In this document: one piece after another, positions 26,075-34,480 of the stretch
Position numbering within the stretch: the stretch's first letter is position 1
Layout of the letters: every line of letters begins with the position of its first letter
DNA from: Duganella lactea
Lineage (GTDB): Bacteria; Pseudomonadota; Gammaproteobacteria; Burkholderiales; Burkholderiaceae_D
Assembly (NCBI RefSeq): GCF_009857505.1
Contig: NZ_WWCP01000024.1
Coordinates: forward strand, 1-64,000
Direction: 5' to 3'
Length of the DNA stretch: 64,000 bases
Program-made: the position numbers and the translations under genes
Notes under the pieces: model-generated
Database searches by the model: none
The model's input: the letters and a program-made list of their open reading frames with translations, nothing else
What the model was told of the DNA's origin: nothing

Positions 26075-28720
26075 TTACTTGGCCGCGGCTTTCTTCGCTG
26101 CCGGTTTCTTGGCCGCTGGCTTTTTGAGCGCCGCCGGCTTTTTGGCCGCCGCGGCTTTTTTCACCGGCGCTTTTTTCTGTTCCGCCGCGCCCTCTTCCGC
26201 TGTCTCGGCGGCTGCGGCTTTGCCCTTGGCCGGCGCTTTGGCCTTGCGCTCTTCGAACTCGAAGCTGATCTTGCCGTCCTTGCCCTTCACCAGGAAGGCC
26301 TTGAACGGCCGGCGCGTGCGCTGCGAAACAAAGCCCGGCAGCAGATCGGTCTTGCCTTCGTTGAGCAGCTTGGCCATCTGCTCTGGCAGGATTTCCTGCT
26401 GCAGGATGATGCGGCCGCTGCGGAAGTCGCAGGTCTTCGGTTTCGCCACGCTGTGCTCGCACACATAGGCCAACCCCATCTCATACACACCGCCGTTGCA
26501 CTTGGGGCATGGGCCGAGCGCCGTCTGGCCGCTGAAGTCGACCGGCTCGGCATCTTCCGCATCGTCGTTCTGGCCGAAGTCGAACTCCAGCTTGAAGTTC
26601 TTGATCTCTTCGTCCTTGACGATGCGCAGGATGGCGGCGAACGGACGCCCCATCTTCGAGCGGAACCCTTGCAGCGGGCCGATGGTGCGGTCGCGCAGCA
26701 GTTGTTCCACTTCGTCGATTTCAAACTGGCGCCCGCCCGGCGTTTTGCTCATCGAGAATTCGCACTTGGTGCAGGCGAAGCGGCGATAATTTTCCTTCAC
26801 CACGCTGCCACAGTTCGGGCACGGCGCGGTCAGCGTCGCGTACTCGCCCGGAATCGTGTCGTTGTTGTATTCCTTGGCGCGCTTGACGATCACTTGCGTC
26901 ATCTGCGCGATCTCGCGCATGAATTCGTCACGTGAAATCTTGCCCTTTTCCATCTGCGACAGCTTGTATTCCCACTCGCCGGTCAGCTCGGGCGCGGTCA
27001 GTTCGTTGACGCCCAGGCCGCGCAGCAGCGTCATCAGCTGGAACGCCTTGGCGGTCGGCATCAGCTCGCGGCCCTCGCGCAGCAGATACTTTTCACTCAG
27101 CAAGCCTTCGATCGTGGCGGCGCGCGTCGCCGGCGTGCCCAGGCCCTTGCCGGCCATGGCGTCGCGCAGCTCGTCGTCTTCCACCAGCTTGCCGGCGCCT
27201 TCCATGGCCGACAGCAACGTCGCCTCGGTGTAGCGCGCCGGCGGCTTGGTCACCAGGCCGTTGGCGTCGACCTTGTCGGTCAGTACCTTCTCGCCCTTGG
27301 CGACCGGCACCAGGCTCTTGTTGCTGCCTTCTTTTTCCTTGTCGTCGCCGTCGGCTTCCTTGCCGTAGATCGCCAGCCAGCCCGGATTGGTCATCACCTT
27401 GCCTTCGGTCTTGAAGGTGTGGCCCGACACTTCGGTAAAGCGGGTGGTGACCTGGAACTCGGCGGCCGGGAAGAACACCGCCATGAAGCGGCGCGTCACC
27501 AGGTCGTACAGTTTCTGTTCCGGCTCGGACAGGTTTTTCGGCGCGATCGGCGTCGGGATGATGGCGAAGTGGTCCGAGATCTTGGTGTTGTCGAAGATGC
27601 GCTTGTTCGGCTTGACCCAGCCCTTGTCCAGGATCTGCTTGGCGAACTGGTGGTAGTTGTTGTTCTCCTTCACCGAGTCGAGCGTCTGCTTGACGGTGTC
27701 CAGATAATCTTCCGGCAGATGGCGCGAATCGGTCCGCGGGTAAGTCAGCACCTTGTGCTTTTCGTACAGCGCCTGCGCCAGGCCCAGCGTGTTCTTGGCC
27801 GAGAAGCCGAAGCGCGAGTTGGCCTCGCGCTGCAGGCTGGTCAGGTCGAACAGGCCCGGCGCCATCGAGGTGGTCGGCTTGGATTCCTCGGTGACGTTGC
27901 CCTGCTTGCCGCGCACGGCCAGCGCGATGGAGTCGGCCGCGGCCTTGCTCCACAGGCGCTCGGCGCGCTTCTCGGGATCGGTTTCGTCCTTCTTGAACTT
28001 GGTGTCCAGCCAGCGGCCTTCGTAGACGCCGGCCGCGCAAACGAACTCGGCGCGCACTTCCCAGTAATCGCGCGGCTTGAACTTGCGGATTTTTTCTTCG
28101 CGCTCGACCACGATCGACAGCGTCGGCGTCTGCACCCGGCCGACGGTGGTCAGGTAGAAGCCGCCCTCTTTCGAGTTGAACGCGGTCATGGCGCGGGTGC
28201 CGTTGATGCCGATCAGCCAGTCCGCTTCCGAGCGGCAACGGGCGGCGTCGGCCAGCGGCAGCATCTCGTCGTCCGAGCGCAGGTGGGCGAAGCCGTCGCG
28301 GATCGCGGCCGGCGTCATCGACTGCAGCCACAGCCGCTTGACCGGCTGCTTGGCCTTGGCGTTCTGCGCGATCAGACGGAAAATCAGTTCTCCCTCGCGG
28401 CCCGCGTCACAGGCGTTGATCAGGGTGGTGACGTCTTTACGCTTGATCAGCTTGTTCAGCACCTTGAGCCGCGCCTCGGTCTTGGCGATCGGGTTGAGCG
28501 CGAAGTACGGCGGGATCATCGGCAGGTGCGCGAAGCTCCATTTGCCGCGCTTGACGTCATGTTCTTCCGGGACGGCGATTTCCAGCAGGTGACCGACGGC
28601 GGAGGACAACACGTACTCGTCGGATTCAAAGTACTCATCGTGCTTGGTAAAGCCGCCCAGCGTCTTCGCGATGTCGTTCGCGACAGATGGCTTCTCGGCG
28701 ATGATGAGGGTTTTGCTCAT
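26075..28720 (-). CDS. topB: DNA topoisomerase III
   Basis: A type IA topoisomerase that decatenates and relaxes DNA through a 5'-phosphotyrosine link. The 881-residue product has the Toprim domain (LIIAEKPSVANDIAKTLGG, ACDAGREGELIFRLI), the catalytic tyrosine at residue 327 in TYPRTDSRHLP (E. coli TopB uses Tyr328), and C-terminal zinc-ribbon motifs (CPNCGSVVKENYRRFACTKC and CPKCNGGVYEMGLAYVC). The last 35 residues are Lys/Ala/Pro repeats of the KKPAAKK type, giving a histone H1-like basic tail that should strengthen DNA binding. It is longer than E. coli TopB because of that tail. Confidence 0.96.
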   Translation of the reverse strand: MSKTLIIAEKPSVANDIAKTLGGFTKHDEYFESDEYVLSSAVGHLLEIAVPEEHDVKRGKWSFAHLPMIPPYFALNPIAKTEARLKVLNKLIKRKDVTTLINACDAGREGELIFRLIAQNAKAKQPVKRLWLQSMTPAAIRDGFAHLRSDDEMLPLADAARCRSEADWLIGINGTRAMTAFNSKEGGFYLTTVGRVQTPTLSIVVEREEKIRKFKPRDYWEVRAEFVCAAGVYEGRWLDTKFKKDETDPEKRAERLWSKAAADSIALAVRGKQGNVTEESKPTTSMAPGLFDLTSLQREANSRFGFSAKNTLGLAQALYEKHKVLTYPRTDSRHLPEDYLDTVKQTLDSVKENNNYHQFAKQILDKGWVKPNKRIFDNTKISDHFAIIPTPIAPKNLSEPEQKLYDLVTRRFMAVFFPAAEFQVTTRFTEVSGHTFKTEGKVMTNPGWLAIYGKEADGDDKEKEGSNKSLVPVAKGEKVLTDKVDANGLVTKPPARYTEATLLSAMEGAGKLVEDDELRDAMAGKGLGTPATRAATIEGLLSEKYLLREGRELMPTAKAFQLMTLLRGLGVNELTAPELTGEWEYKLSQMEKGKISRDEFMREIAQMTQVIVKRAKEYNNDTIPGEYATLTAPCPNCGSVVKENYRRFACTKCEFSMSKTPGGRQFEIDEVEQLLRDRTIGPLQGFRSKMGRPFAAILRIVKDEEIKNFKLEFDFGQNDDAEDAEPVDFSGQTALGPCPKCNGGVYEMGLAYVCEHSVAKPKTCDFRSGRIILQQEILPEQMAKLLNEGKTDLLPGFVSQRTRRPFKAFLVKGKDGKISFEFEERKAKAPAKGKAAAAETAEEGAAEQKKAPVKKAAAAKKPAALKKPAAKKPAAKKAAAK

Positions 28721-28917
28721 ATTTTAGTATCTCGTTTGTAACACTTTGAGGGAATAGCATGCGCATCATACATGCATAGCGCGGCTCGCTGCACGTTTCT
28801 GTCACAGTCTTATCAAAGCGCAAATAATAAGCGCAGAGCCGTGAGCACCGCAAGCCGGCACGCGGAACACGCCGATTATGGCGGCACTTGTTGCACTCTG
28901 GGAATTTTTTGCGGCGA

Positions 28918-29382
28918 TCAATGCAACAGGCGCGGCGCCTGGTCTTCGTCCGAGCCGAACAGGTCGTCGAACATCAGCGCGTCCGGTTCCTTGCCCTGGC
29001 TCCACAGCAGCATCAGCACGATGACCTTGAGCTTGCCCAGCGACACCGGCATCTCGTCCAGCGCCAGCGCGCGCTCGATGACGATCTCACGTTGCAGCGG
29101 CGACAACACCTTGGCCGATTCGAGGAACTGGATGAAGCCGATGGCCGGCGCGCCCAGGATGTCCTGCTCTTCTTCCACGTAGAAACGGGTGCCGGTGGAG
29201 GCGGCCGTCAGCGCGTGCTCGACACCGGCCATGGCGGTCAGGTCGGTCAGCCACACCAGCGCCTCGGAAATCTCGACGTCGTCGAAGCCGACGGCCGACA
29301 GTTTCTTGGCCAATGCGGCCGGTTCCGGACAGGCATCGGGGCGGTAATAGGTCTCGTAGAGATAAACAAGGACGTCGAACAT
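28918..29382 (-). CDS. smg: Smg family protein (DUF494)
   Basis: A 154-residue protein of the Smg/DUF494 family: it begins FDVLVYLYETYYRPDACPEP, then LAKKLSAVGFDDVEISEALVWL and RFYVEEEQDILGAPAIGFI, and ends with a LLWSQGKEPDALMFDDLF block. Molecular function is not established. It is almost always found beside dprA, as here (about 70 bp downstream of it on the minus strand), and upstream of a topoisomerase gene. That association links it loosely to DNA uptake or topology, but the role is inference. Confidence 0.93.
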   Translation of the reverse strand: MFDVLVYLYETYYRPDACPEPAALAKKLSAVGFDDVEISEALVWLTDLTAMAGVEHALTAASTGTRFYVEEEQDILGAPAIGFIQFLESAKVLSPLQREIVIERALALDEMPVSLGKLKVIVLMLLWSQGKEPDALMFDDLFGSDEDQAPRLLH

Positions 29383-29430
29383 GGCGCTACTCTATCAGTT
29401 AAAACGAATTCAATACAAGTGCAGCTCTGC

Positions 29431-29460
29431 GGTTCAACCCAGGTTCAACCCAGGTTCAGC
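29431..29460. repeat. 11-base tandem repeat at the dprA 3' end
   Basis: The unit ggttcaaccca occurs twice in a row and a third, partial unit (ggttcagc) follows, running into the dprA stop codon. Slippage is a simple explanation; there are too few units and no spacers for a CRISPR. Confidence 0.8.
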
Positions 29461-30586
29461 CACTGAGCCGCTGAAACATGCCTCCTGGCAAACGTTCCAG
29501 CAGCCCGGCAAGCTCCAGCGCCAGCAACTGCCCCTGCAACTCGCCCGGCGCCTGTCCCAGATGCACGGCCAGCCATTCGGCCCGCACCGGATCGTCGCCC
29601 ATCGCCGCCAGCACGCGGTCGACGAAACTGTCGTCCAGCGGGGCGCGCGTACCGGCCTCGCCATCGGCCAGCATTTGCATGGCGGACAACACATCGGCGG
29701 CGGTTTCCACCAGTTTGGCGCCCTCGCGGATCAGTTGGTGGCAGCCTTTGGACAGGGTCGCATGAATCGAGCCGGGAACGGCGTACACATCGCGCCCCTG
29801 CTCGATCGCCATCTCGGCGGTGATCAGCGAACCGGACTGCGCCGCCGCCTCGACCACCAGCACACCGCGCGCCAGTCCGCTGATGATGCGGTTGCGGCGC
29901 GGAAAGTTGTCGCGCGACGGCGGCGTGCCCAGCGCGTATTCGCTGACGATGCAGCCCTCCTCGGCAATACGACGCGCCAGCGCGCCGTTGCGGGCGGGAT
30001 AGATGCGGTCGATGCCGGTGCCCAGCACGGCGATGGTGCTGCCGGGGCCGTTCAAGCCGCCGCAGTGGGCGGCCGCGTCGATGCCCAGCGCCAGCCCGGA
30101 GACGATGGTCAGGCCGGCCTCGGACAGCGCCTGCGCCATGTGCTCAGCGTTCAGCACGCCCTGGCGGCTGGCGTTGCGCGAGCCGACCACCGCCACCGAG
30201 CGCCGCGGCAGCAGCTCGGCCCGGCCCTTGAGATACAGCAGCAGCGGCGCGGCGGTGATATTGCGCAGGTATTCGGGATAGGCGGCGTCGCCCCAGCACA
30301 GCAGGCGGTTGCCGGGCTGCTGCCGCCACGCCAGAATCGCGTCCAGCTCCGCCGCCAGGCCGGCGGGGGGCGCGGCCAGCAGCGCGGCGGCCTGGCGCGG
30401 CGTGGCCACGGCCAGCAGTTGCGCGCGGTCGGCGGCAAAAATGCCGGCCGGCGTGCCGAAGCGCTCCAGCAGCCTGTGCGCCGTCAGCAGGCCGACGCCG
30501 TCGGTCTGTTGCAGACGCAGCCAGTCCGCCAGCACGGGCAGCGTCACGTCAATGGGGGATTCCGTGGCCTGCACGGCGGGGCTCAC
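29456..30586 (-). CDS. dprA: DNA-processing protein DprA
   Basis: DprA protects incoming single-stranded DNA during natural transformation and loads RecA onto it. The 376-residue product has a SAM-like N-terminal region, the Rossmann fold core with VVGSRNASRQGVLNAE, SGLALGIDAAAHCGGL, and AVLGTGIDRIYPARN, and a C-terminal winged-helix (DDPVRAEWLAVHLGQAPGEL). The start is GTG at 30586 and overlaps the LysM gene stop (GTGA). The order LysM-dprA-smg-topB on the minus strand opposite def-fmt looks typical of Burkholderiales. Confidence 0.96.
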   Translation of the reverse strand: MSPAVQATESPIDVTLPVLADWLRLQQTDGVGLLTAHRLLERFGTPAGIFAADRAQLLAVATPRQAAALLAAPPAGLAAELDAILAWRQQPGNRLLCWGDAAYPEYLRNITAAPLLLYLKGRAELLPRRSVAVVGSRNASRQGVLNAEHMAQALSEAGLTIVSGLALGIDAAAHCGGLNGPGSTIAVLGTGIDRIYPARNGALARRIAEEGCIVSEYALGTPPSRDNFPRRNRIISGLARGVLVVEAAAQSGSLITAEMAIEQGRDVYAVPGSIHATLSKGCHQLIREGAKLVETAADVLSAMQMLADGEAGTRAPLDDSFVDRVLAAMGDDPVRAEWLAVHLGQAPGELQGQLLALELAGLLERLPGGMFQRLSG

Positions 30587-31680
30587 TCCGGCGATCTGGC
30601 AACGTCGCCCACTGCCACCGGCGCCGTCGCCTGCATGATCAAGCCGTAGGAAATATGCTTGAACGTGCGGAAGATAAACAGGCTGCCCACCTCCTCGTCC
30701 GGCAGCCTGACCTGCTGCGCGCGCCCGAACCAGCCTTGCCCGGCCGTGGAATCGCGCACAGTCACTCCCGCATGGTACAGCCGCAAAACGGCGCCGATAT
30801 CGAGTCCGTCAAGCTTTCCGCGATTAATGCTGACGATCTGATGCTGTCCGGCGTGGTTGACGCCGCCGTAAATCGCCACCAGCCGCGCCTCGACCGGCCG
30901 CGCCGGCGGATGCGGCACGTAATTGCGCAGCGGCGTCGGCGGCACGGCGCGCAGCTGGTCGCCCTTGCCCATCTCCTGCGCGGCGCTGGCGACGGTGAAG
31001 GTATGCACGTCACCGCCGGCCGACGCCGAAGCCGCGGTCTGCAGCTTGAGCGTGCCTAAATAAAAGGCCTCGTGGCCGATGACCTCGCCGGTCAGCGGGT
31101 CCTTCAGCGGCGCGCCCGGGCGGAATACCTGGAACGCCGTGTTGCCGCCCAGCTCGCCACGCACATAGGCCTTGTCGCCCTTGCCGAGGAACACCCGGCC
31201 CTGCTGCGTGGCGACGATGCGCGGCGCGCCCGCCAGTTCATCCGCTTCAATAATCAGTGGCTGGGTCAGGAATGGCTCGATGGCGCCCGGCGGAATCGAC
31301 GGCACGGCGTCCTGGCCCAGCGCCTCGGTGCGCACGCGCGGCGACAATGTCCGGGTGGCGGGCTCGTAAAGGCCGGGCGACAGCGGCCGCCCCAGCCGCA
31401 GCCGGCCGGCGGCGCGGTCGAGCCAGATCATCTGGCCCGGATAAATCCAGTGCGGGTTGGCGATTGCGTCGCGGTTCATGTCCCACACGGTGGGCCAGCA
31501 CCAGGGCTGGTGCAGAAACGCGCCGGCGATGTCCCACAAGGTATCGCCCTTGACGACCAGGTGCTGGTCCGGCGCATCGGGCCGGAACGCGCACACCGTC
31601 GGGGCGGCGGAGGCCGCCGAGGCGGCGGCAAACAAGGCTGTCCATGCGAAGCGGGTACCGACTGTGCTAAAATTTTTCAT
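30583..31680 (-). CDS. LysM domain-containing exported protein
   Basis: A secreted protein of about 365 residues from ATG 31680. The signal sequence is KNFSTVGTRFAWTALFAAASAASAAP, with a likely cut after ASA. The LysM domain follows directly (DQHLVVKGDTLWDIAGAF, WPTVWDMNRDAIANP, YPGQMIWL), which binds peptidoglycan. The remaining 270 residues have no motif I recognise beyond repeated beta-rich segments. The upstream 19 codons of open frame lack a signal-like character, so the internal ATG is chosen. The stop overlaps the dprA start, implying coupled translation with a cytoplasmic DNA-uptake protein; similar neighbours are common in betaproteobacteria. Confidence 0.9.
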   Translation of the reverse strand: MKNFSTVGTRFAWTALFAAASAASAAPTVCAFRPDAPDQHLVVKGDTLWDIAGAFLHQPWCWPTVWDMNRDAIANPHWIYPGQMIWLDRAAGRLRLGRPLSPGLYEPATRTLSPRVRTEALGQDAVPSIPPGAIEPFLTQPLIIEADELAGAPRIVATQQGRVFLGKGDKAYVRGELGGNTAFQVFRPGAPLKDPLTGEVIGHEAFYLGTLKLQTAASASAGGDVHTFTVASAAQEMGKGDQLRAVPPTPLRNYVPHPPARPVEARLVAIYGGVNHAGQHQIVSINRGKLDGLDIGAVLRLYHAGVTVRDSTAGQGWFGRAQQVRLPDEEVGSLFIFRTFKHISYGLIMQATAPVAVGDVARSPE

Positions 31681-31845
31681 AATAGATCCAGTAAGTGCGC
31701 CGCAAGCCCACGGCAGCCGAGCAGTAAAGCTTGCCAAATTGAATCAAATTCTGCCCATAAACCCCTGAACTAGCAAGCGAAACCGCGCTGCCGCACCGGC
31801 GCGTGGTGGCATGGATGGGGCATTCACCGTTTTCACTTAGTTAAC

Positions 31846-32388
31846 ATGGCTATCTTAAATATTTTGCGTTACCCGGACCCGCGCCTGCACAAAGTTGCCG
31901 CGCCAGTCACCGTATTTGACGAGCGTCTGGCAAAGCTGGTCGCCGACATGGCCGAGACCATGTACGACGCGCCCGGCGTCGGCCTGGCCGCGTCCCAGGT
32001 GGACGTGCACGAACAAGTGGTGGTGATCGACATCACCGAGGAAAAGAACGCGCTGGTCGCCTACATCAATCCGGAGATCCTGTGGGCCAGCGACGACAAG
32101 CAGGTCTACGACGAAGGCTGCCTGTCGGTGCCCGGCATTTACGACGGCGTCGAGCGTCCGTCGAAAATCAAGGTGCGCGCCTACGACGTCAAGGGCCAGC
32201 CGTTTGAAGTGGAAGCCGACGGCCTGCTGGCCGTGTGCATCCAGCACGAGATGGACCACCTGAAAGGCAAGGTCTTCGTCGAATACCTGTCGCCGCTGAA
32301 ACGCAACCGCATCAAGGCCAAGTTGCAGAAGGAAGAACGCGGCATGCAGCGCGAAGCCCAGCTGCGCGCCCAGGGCCGCCGCTACTGA
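31846..32388 (+). CDS. def: Peptide deformylase
   Basis: Removes the formyl group from the initiator methionine. The 180-residue product has the three motifs of the family: GVGLAASQ, EGCLSVPG (metal-binding cysteine) and QHEMDHLKG (two metal histidines with the catalytic glutamate). The C terminus is basic (RNRIKAKLQKEERGMQR). It is followed 14 bases later by fmt, the enzyme that adds the formyl group, giving the standard def-fmt pair. It is divergent from the LysM gene. Confidence 0.98.
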   Translation: MAILNILRYPDPRLHKVAAPVTVFDERLAKLVADMAETMYDAPGVGLAASQVDVHEQVVVIDITEEKNALVAYINPEILWASDDKQVYDEGCLSVPGIYDGVERPSKIKVRAYDVKGQPFEVEADGLLAVCIQHEMDHLKGKVFVEYLSPLKRNRIKAKLQKEERGMQREAQLRAQGRRY

Positions 32389-32402
32389 TCGCCGGCCGCG
32401 CC

Positions 32403-33347
32403 ATGAAAGTGATCTTCGCCGGTACGCCGGAATTTGCCGCCGTGGCCCTGCAATCGTTGCATGAGGCCGGTTTTGAAATCCCGCTGGTGCTGACCCAGCC
32501 GGACCGCCCCGCCGGCCGCGGCATGCAGTTGCAGTCCTCGGCGGTGAAGCAGTACGCGCTGTCGCAAGGCATCGAAGTGCTGCAGCCGCTGTCGCTGCGC
32601 ATGGACAGCAAGGACCCGCAGCGCGCCGAGGAAGCCAAGGCCGCGCACCAGCGTCTGCTGTCGACGCCCTACGATGTGATGGTGGTGGCCGCCTACGGCC
32701 TGATCCTGCCGCGCAGCACGCTGGACCTCAAGCCTTGCCTGAACATCCACGGTTCGCTGCTGCCGCGCTGGCGTGGCGCCGCGCCGATCCACCGCGCCAT
32801 CGAGGCGGGCGACCGCGAGACCGGCATCACCATCATGCAAATGGAGGAAGGCCTGGACACCGGCCCGATGCTGCTGATCGAGAAAGTGGCGATCGACGAC
32901 AGCGACACCACCGGCAGTCTGCACGACAAGCTGGCCGCGCTGGGCGGCAAGATGATCGTCGCGGCGCTGCAAAACTACGCGCAACTGGAAGCGGTGGCGC
33001 AGCCGGAGGAAGGCGTCAACTACGCCAGCAAGATCAGCAAGGAAGAAGCGGCGCTGGACTTCAGCCAGTCGGCCGAAGAAATTGGCCGCAAGATCCGCGC
33101 CTTCAATCCCTTCCCGGGCGCGCACGGCACGGTCAACGAGGTGGTGGTCAAGCTGTGGGGCGCGGAAGTGGTCGCGGCCAGCGGCCCCGCCGGCCAGGTG
33201 CTGTCGGCCGATGCGCAGCAGGGCATCGTGGTCGCCTGCGGCACCGGCGCACTGCGCCTGACCTCGCTGCAAAAACCCGGCGGCAAGCGCCTGCCCGCGG
33301 CCGAGTTCATCAAAGGCTTCCCGCTCGAAGGCCTGCGCTTCGCCTGA
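32403..33347 (+). CDS. fmt: Methionyl-tRNA formyltransferase
   Basis: Formylates initiator Met-tRNA using 10-formyl-THF. The 314-residue product starts at ATG 32403 with KVIFAGTPEFAAVALQSL. The tRNA-facing loop is TQPDRPAGRGMQLQ. The catalytic core has LNIHGSLLPRWRGAAPIHRAI (the Asn and His of the active site) and a later GITIMQMEEGLDTGPML block; the C-terminal OB-like domain ends with GKRLPAAEFIKGF. The ORF is open much further upstream, but that would overlap def in another frame. It lies in tandem with def. Confidence 0.98.
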   Translation: MKVIFAGTPEFAAVALQSLHEAGFEIPLVLTQPDRPAGRGMQLQSSAVKQYALSQGIEVLQPLSLRMDSKDPQRAEEAKAAHQRLLSTPYDVMVVAAYGLILPRSTLDLKPCLNIHGSLLPRWRGAAPIHRAIEAGDRETGITIMQMEEGLDTGPMLLIEKVAIDDSDTTGSLHDKLAALGGKMIVAALQNYAQLEAVAQPEEGVNYASKISKEEAALDFSQSAEEIGRKIRAFNPFPGAHGTVNEVVVKLWGAEVVAASGPAGQVLSADAQQGIVVACGTGALRLTSLQKPGGKRLPAAEFIKGFPLEGLRFA

Positions 33348-33366
33348 GTTTCAAGCTTCAGCGCGA

Positions 33367-33747
33367 TTAGTTCACCGCCAGCTTGTCGCGGCACGGATGA
33401 TCGGGCTGGTAATCGACCAGGTTGGCGCGCAGTATCAGCAGCGACTGACGGCGTTGTTCCAGCGTCGCCTGCTGTTGCTCAATCTCGCGCAGCAGGATGG
33501 CCGACTGGCGCATGGTCTTCTCGACCGAGCACTTGCCGTTTTCATCCAGCATGTCGCGGATCACTTCCAGCGAAAACCCCAGCCGCTTGGCGCCTTGAAT
33601 CAGCTTCAGCCGGTCGGGCGCATTGCTGGCGTACTGGCGGTAGCCGGATGGCGTGCGCGAAATCGGCGCCAGCAATCCCTGTTCTTCATAAAACCGGATT
33701 GCCGAGGCGGCAATGCCTGACTTTCGGGCGAGTTCACCGATTTTCAT
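33367..33747 (-). CDS. MerR-family transcriptional regulator
   Basis: A 126-residue regulator from ATG 33747. The N-terminal winged helix-turn-helix is classic MerR (KIGELARKSGIAASAIRFYE, then LLAPISRTPSGYRQY), followed by a coiled-coil dimerisation helix (LLREIEQQQATLEQRRQSLL). It has one cysteine in GKCSVEKT and one near the C terminus (HPCRDK) but not the four-cysteine cluster of SoxR, so it is not an iron-sulfur sensor. It is divergent from the nitroreductase gene, and the dyad at 33762-33775 lies in the promoter between them, so it almost certainly controls that gene. Confidence 0.92.
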   Translation of the reverse strand: MKIGELARKSGIAASAIRFYEEQGLLAPISRTPSGYRQYASNAPDRLKLIQGAKRLGFSLEVIRDMLDENGKCSVEKTMRQSAILLREIEQQQATLEQRRQSLLILRANLVDYQPDHPCRDKLAVN

Positions 33748-33754
33748 TTTCTGC

Positions 33755-33785
33755 TTGACCCTCAAGTTGACTTGAAACTTATTAT
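33755..33785 (+). promoter_or_regulatory. MerR-type promoter and operator for the nitroreductase
   Basis: The -35 TTGACC (33755-33760) and -10 TATTAT (33780-33785) are separated by 19 bases, the overlong spacer that defines MerR-activated promoters. The spacer holds the dyad tcaagt-tg-acttga (33762-33775), near-identical to the SoxR/MerR-type core. The same stretch read backwards gives TATAAT (33786-33781) toward the regulator, so binding would also repress it. Confidence 0.85.
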
Positions 33786-33841
33786 AAGATGGTCCGCCCG
33801 CGCCTGCCTGCAAAGGCGTTATTACAAATAGGAGTATCGAT

Positions 33842-34480
33842 ATGACCGACGTAATTCAACACCTGAACTGGCGCTACGCCACCAAAAGCTACGATGCCTC
33901 GAAAAAGCTGGATGACGACAAGCTGAACCGCATCCTCGAAGCGATCCGCCTGGCCCCGACCTCCAGCGGCCTGCAACCGTTTGAAGTGTTCGTGGTCAAC
34001 AACCCTGAGCTGCGCGCCAAGATCCGCGAAGTAGCGTGGAACCAGCCGCAAGTGACCGACGCCTCGCACCTGCTGGTGTTCGCGGCCTGGGACAACATCA
34101 CGCCGGAGCGCATCGACTCGATGTTCGACTATACCAACGAAGTGCGCGGCTTCAAGAACGAAGGCTGGGAAGCCTATCGCCAGAAACTGCAAAGCATCGT
34201 GGCCGCGCGCAGCGACGCCGCCAACTTTGACGCCGCCGCCCGCCAGGCTTACATCGGCCTGGGCGTGGCGCTGGTGGCCGCCGCCGCCGAAGGCGTCGAC
34301 AGCACGCCGATGGAAGGCTTCGATCCGGCCGCTGTGGACCAGATCCTGTCGCTGAAAGAGCGCAAGCTGCGTAGTGTGGTCGTGCTGCCGCTGGGCTACC
34401 GCAAGCCGGACACCGACTGGCTGGTCAACCTGAAAAAAGTGCGGCGCCCACGCGAACAGTTCGTTACCGAGCTGAACTAA
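33842..34480 (+). CDS. NAD(P)H nitroreductase-family flavoprotein
   Basis: A 212-residue FMN-dependent oxidoreductase of the NfsB type. It begins TDVIQHLNWRYATKSYD, with the FMN-contacting RYATKSYD; then RLAPTSSGLQPFEVFVV (the LAPTSxxxQPF motif), and the C-terminal PLGYRKPDTDWLVN. Such enzymes reduce nitro compounds or quinones using NAD(P)H. Controlled by the divergent MerR regulator through the 19-base spacer promoter, so it is probably induced by a toxic electrophile or quinone; the inducer is not predictable. Its stop overlaps the convergent DUF2145 stop. Confidence 0.92.
   Translation: MTDVIQHLNWRYATKSYDASKKLDDDKLNRILEAIRLAPTSSGLQPFEVFVVNNPELRAKIREVAWNQPQVTDASHLLVFAAWDNITPERIDSMFDYTNEVRGFKNEGWEAYRQKLQSIVAARSDAANFDAAARQAYIGLGVALVAAAAEGVDSTPMEGFDPAAVDQILSLKERKLRSVVVLPLGYRKPDTDWLVNLKKVRRPREQFVTELN

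Noticed and set aside
29431..29460. CRISPR-like repeat
   Set aside because: The 11-base units are adjacent without spacers and there are fewer than three full units; it is a simple tandem repeat.
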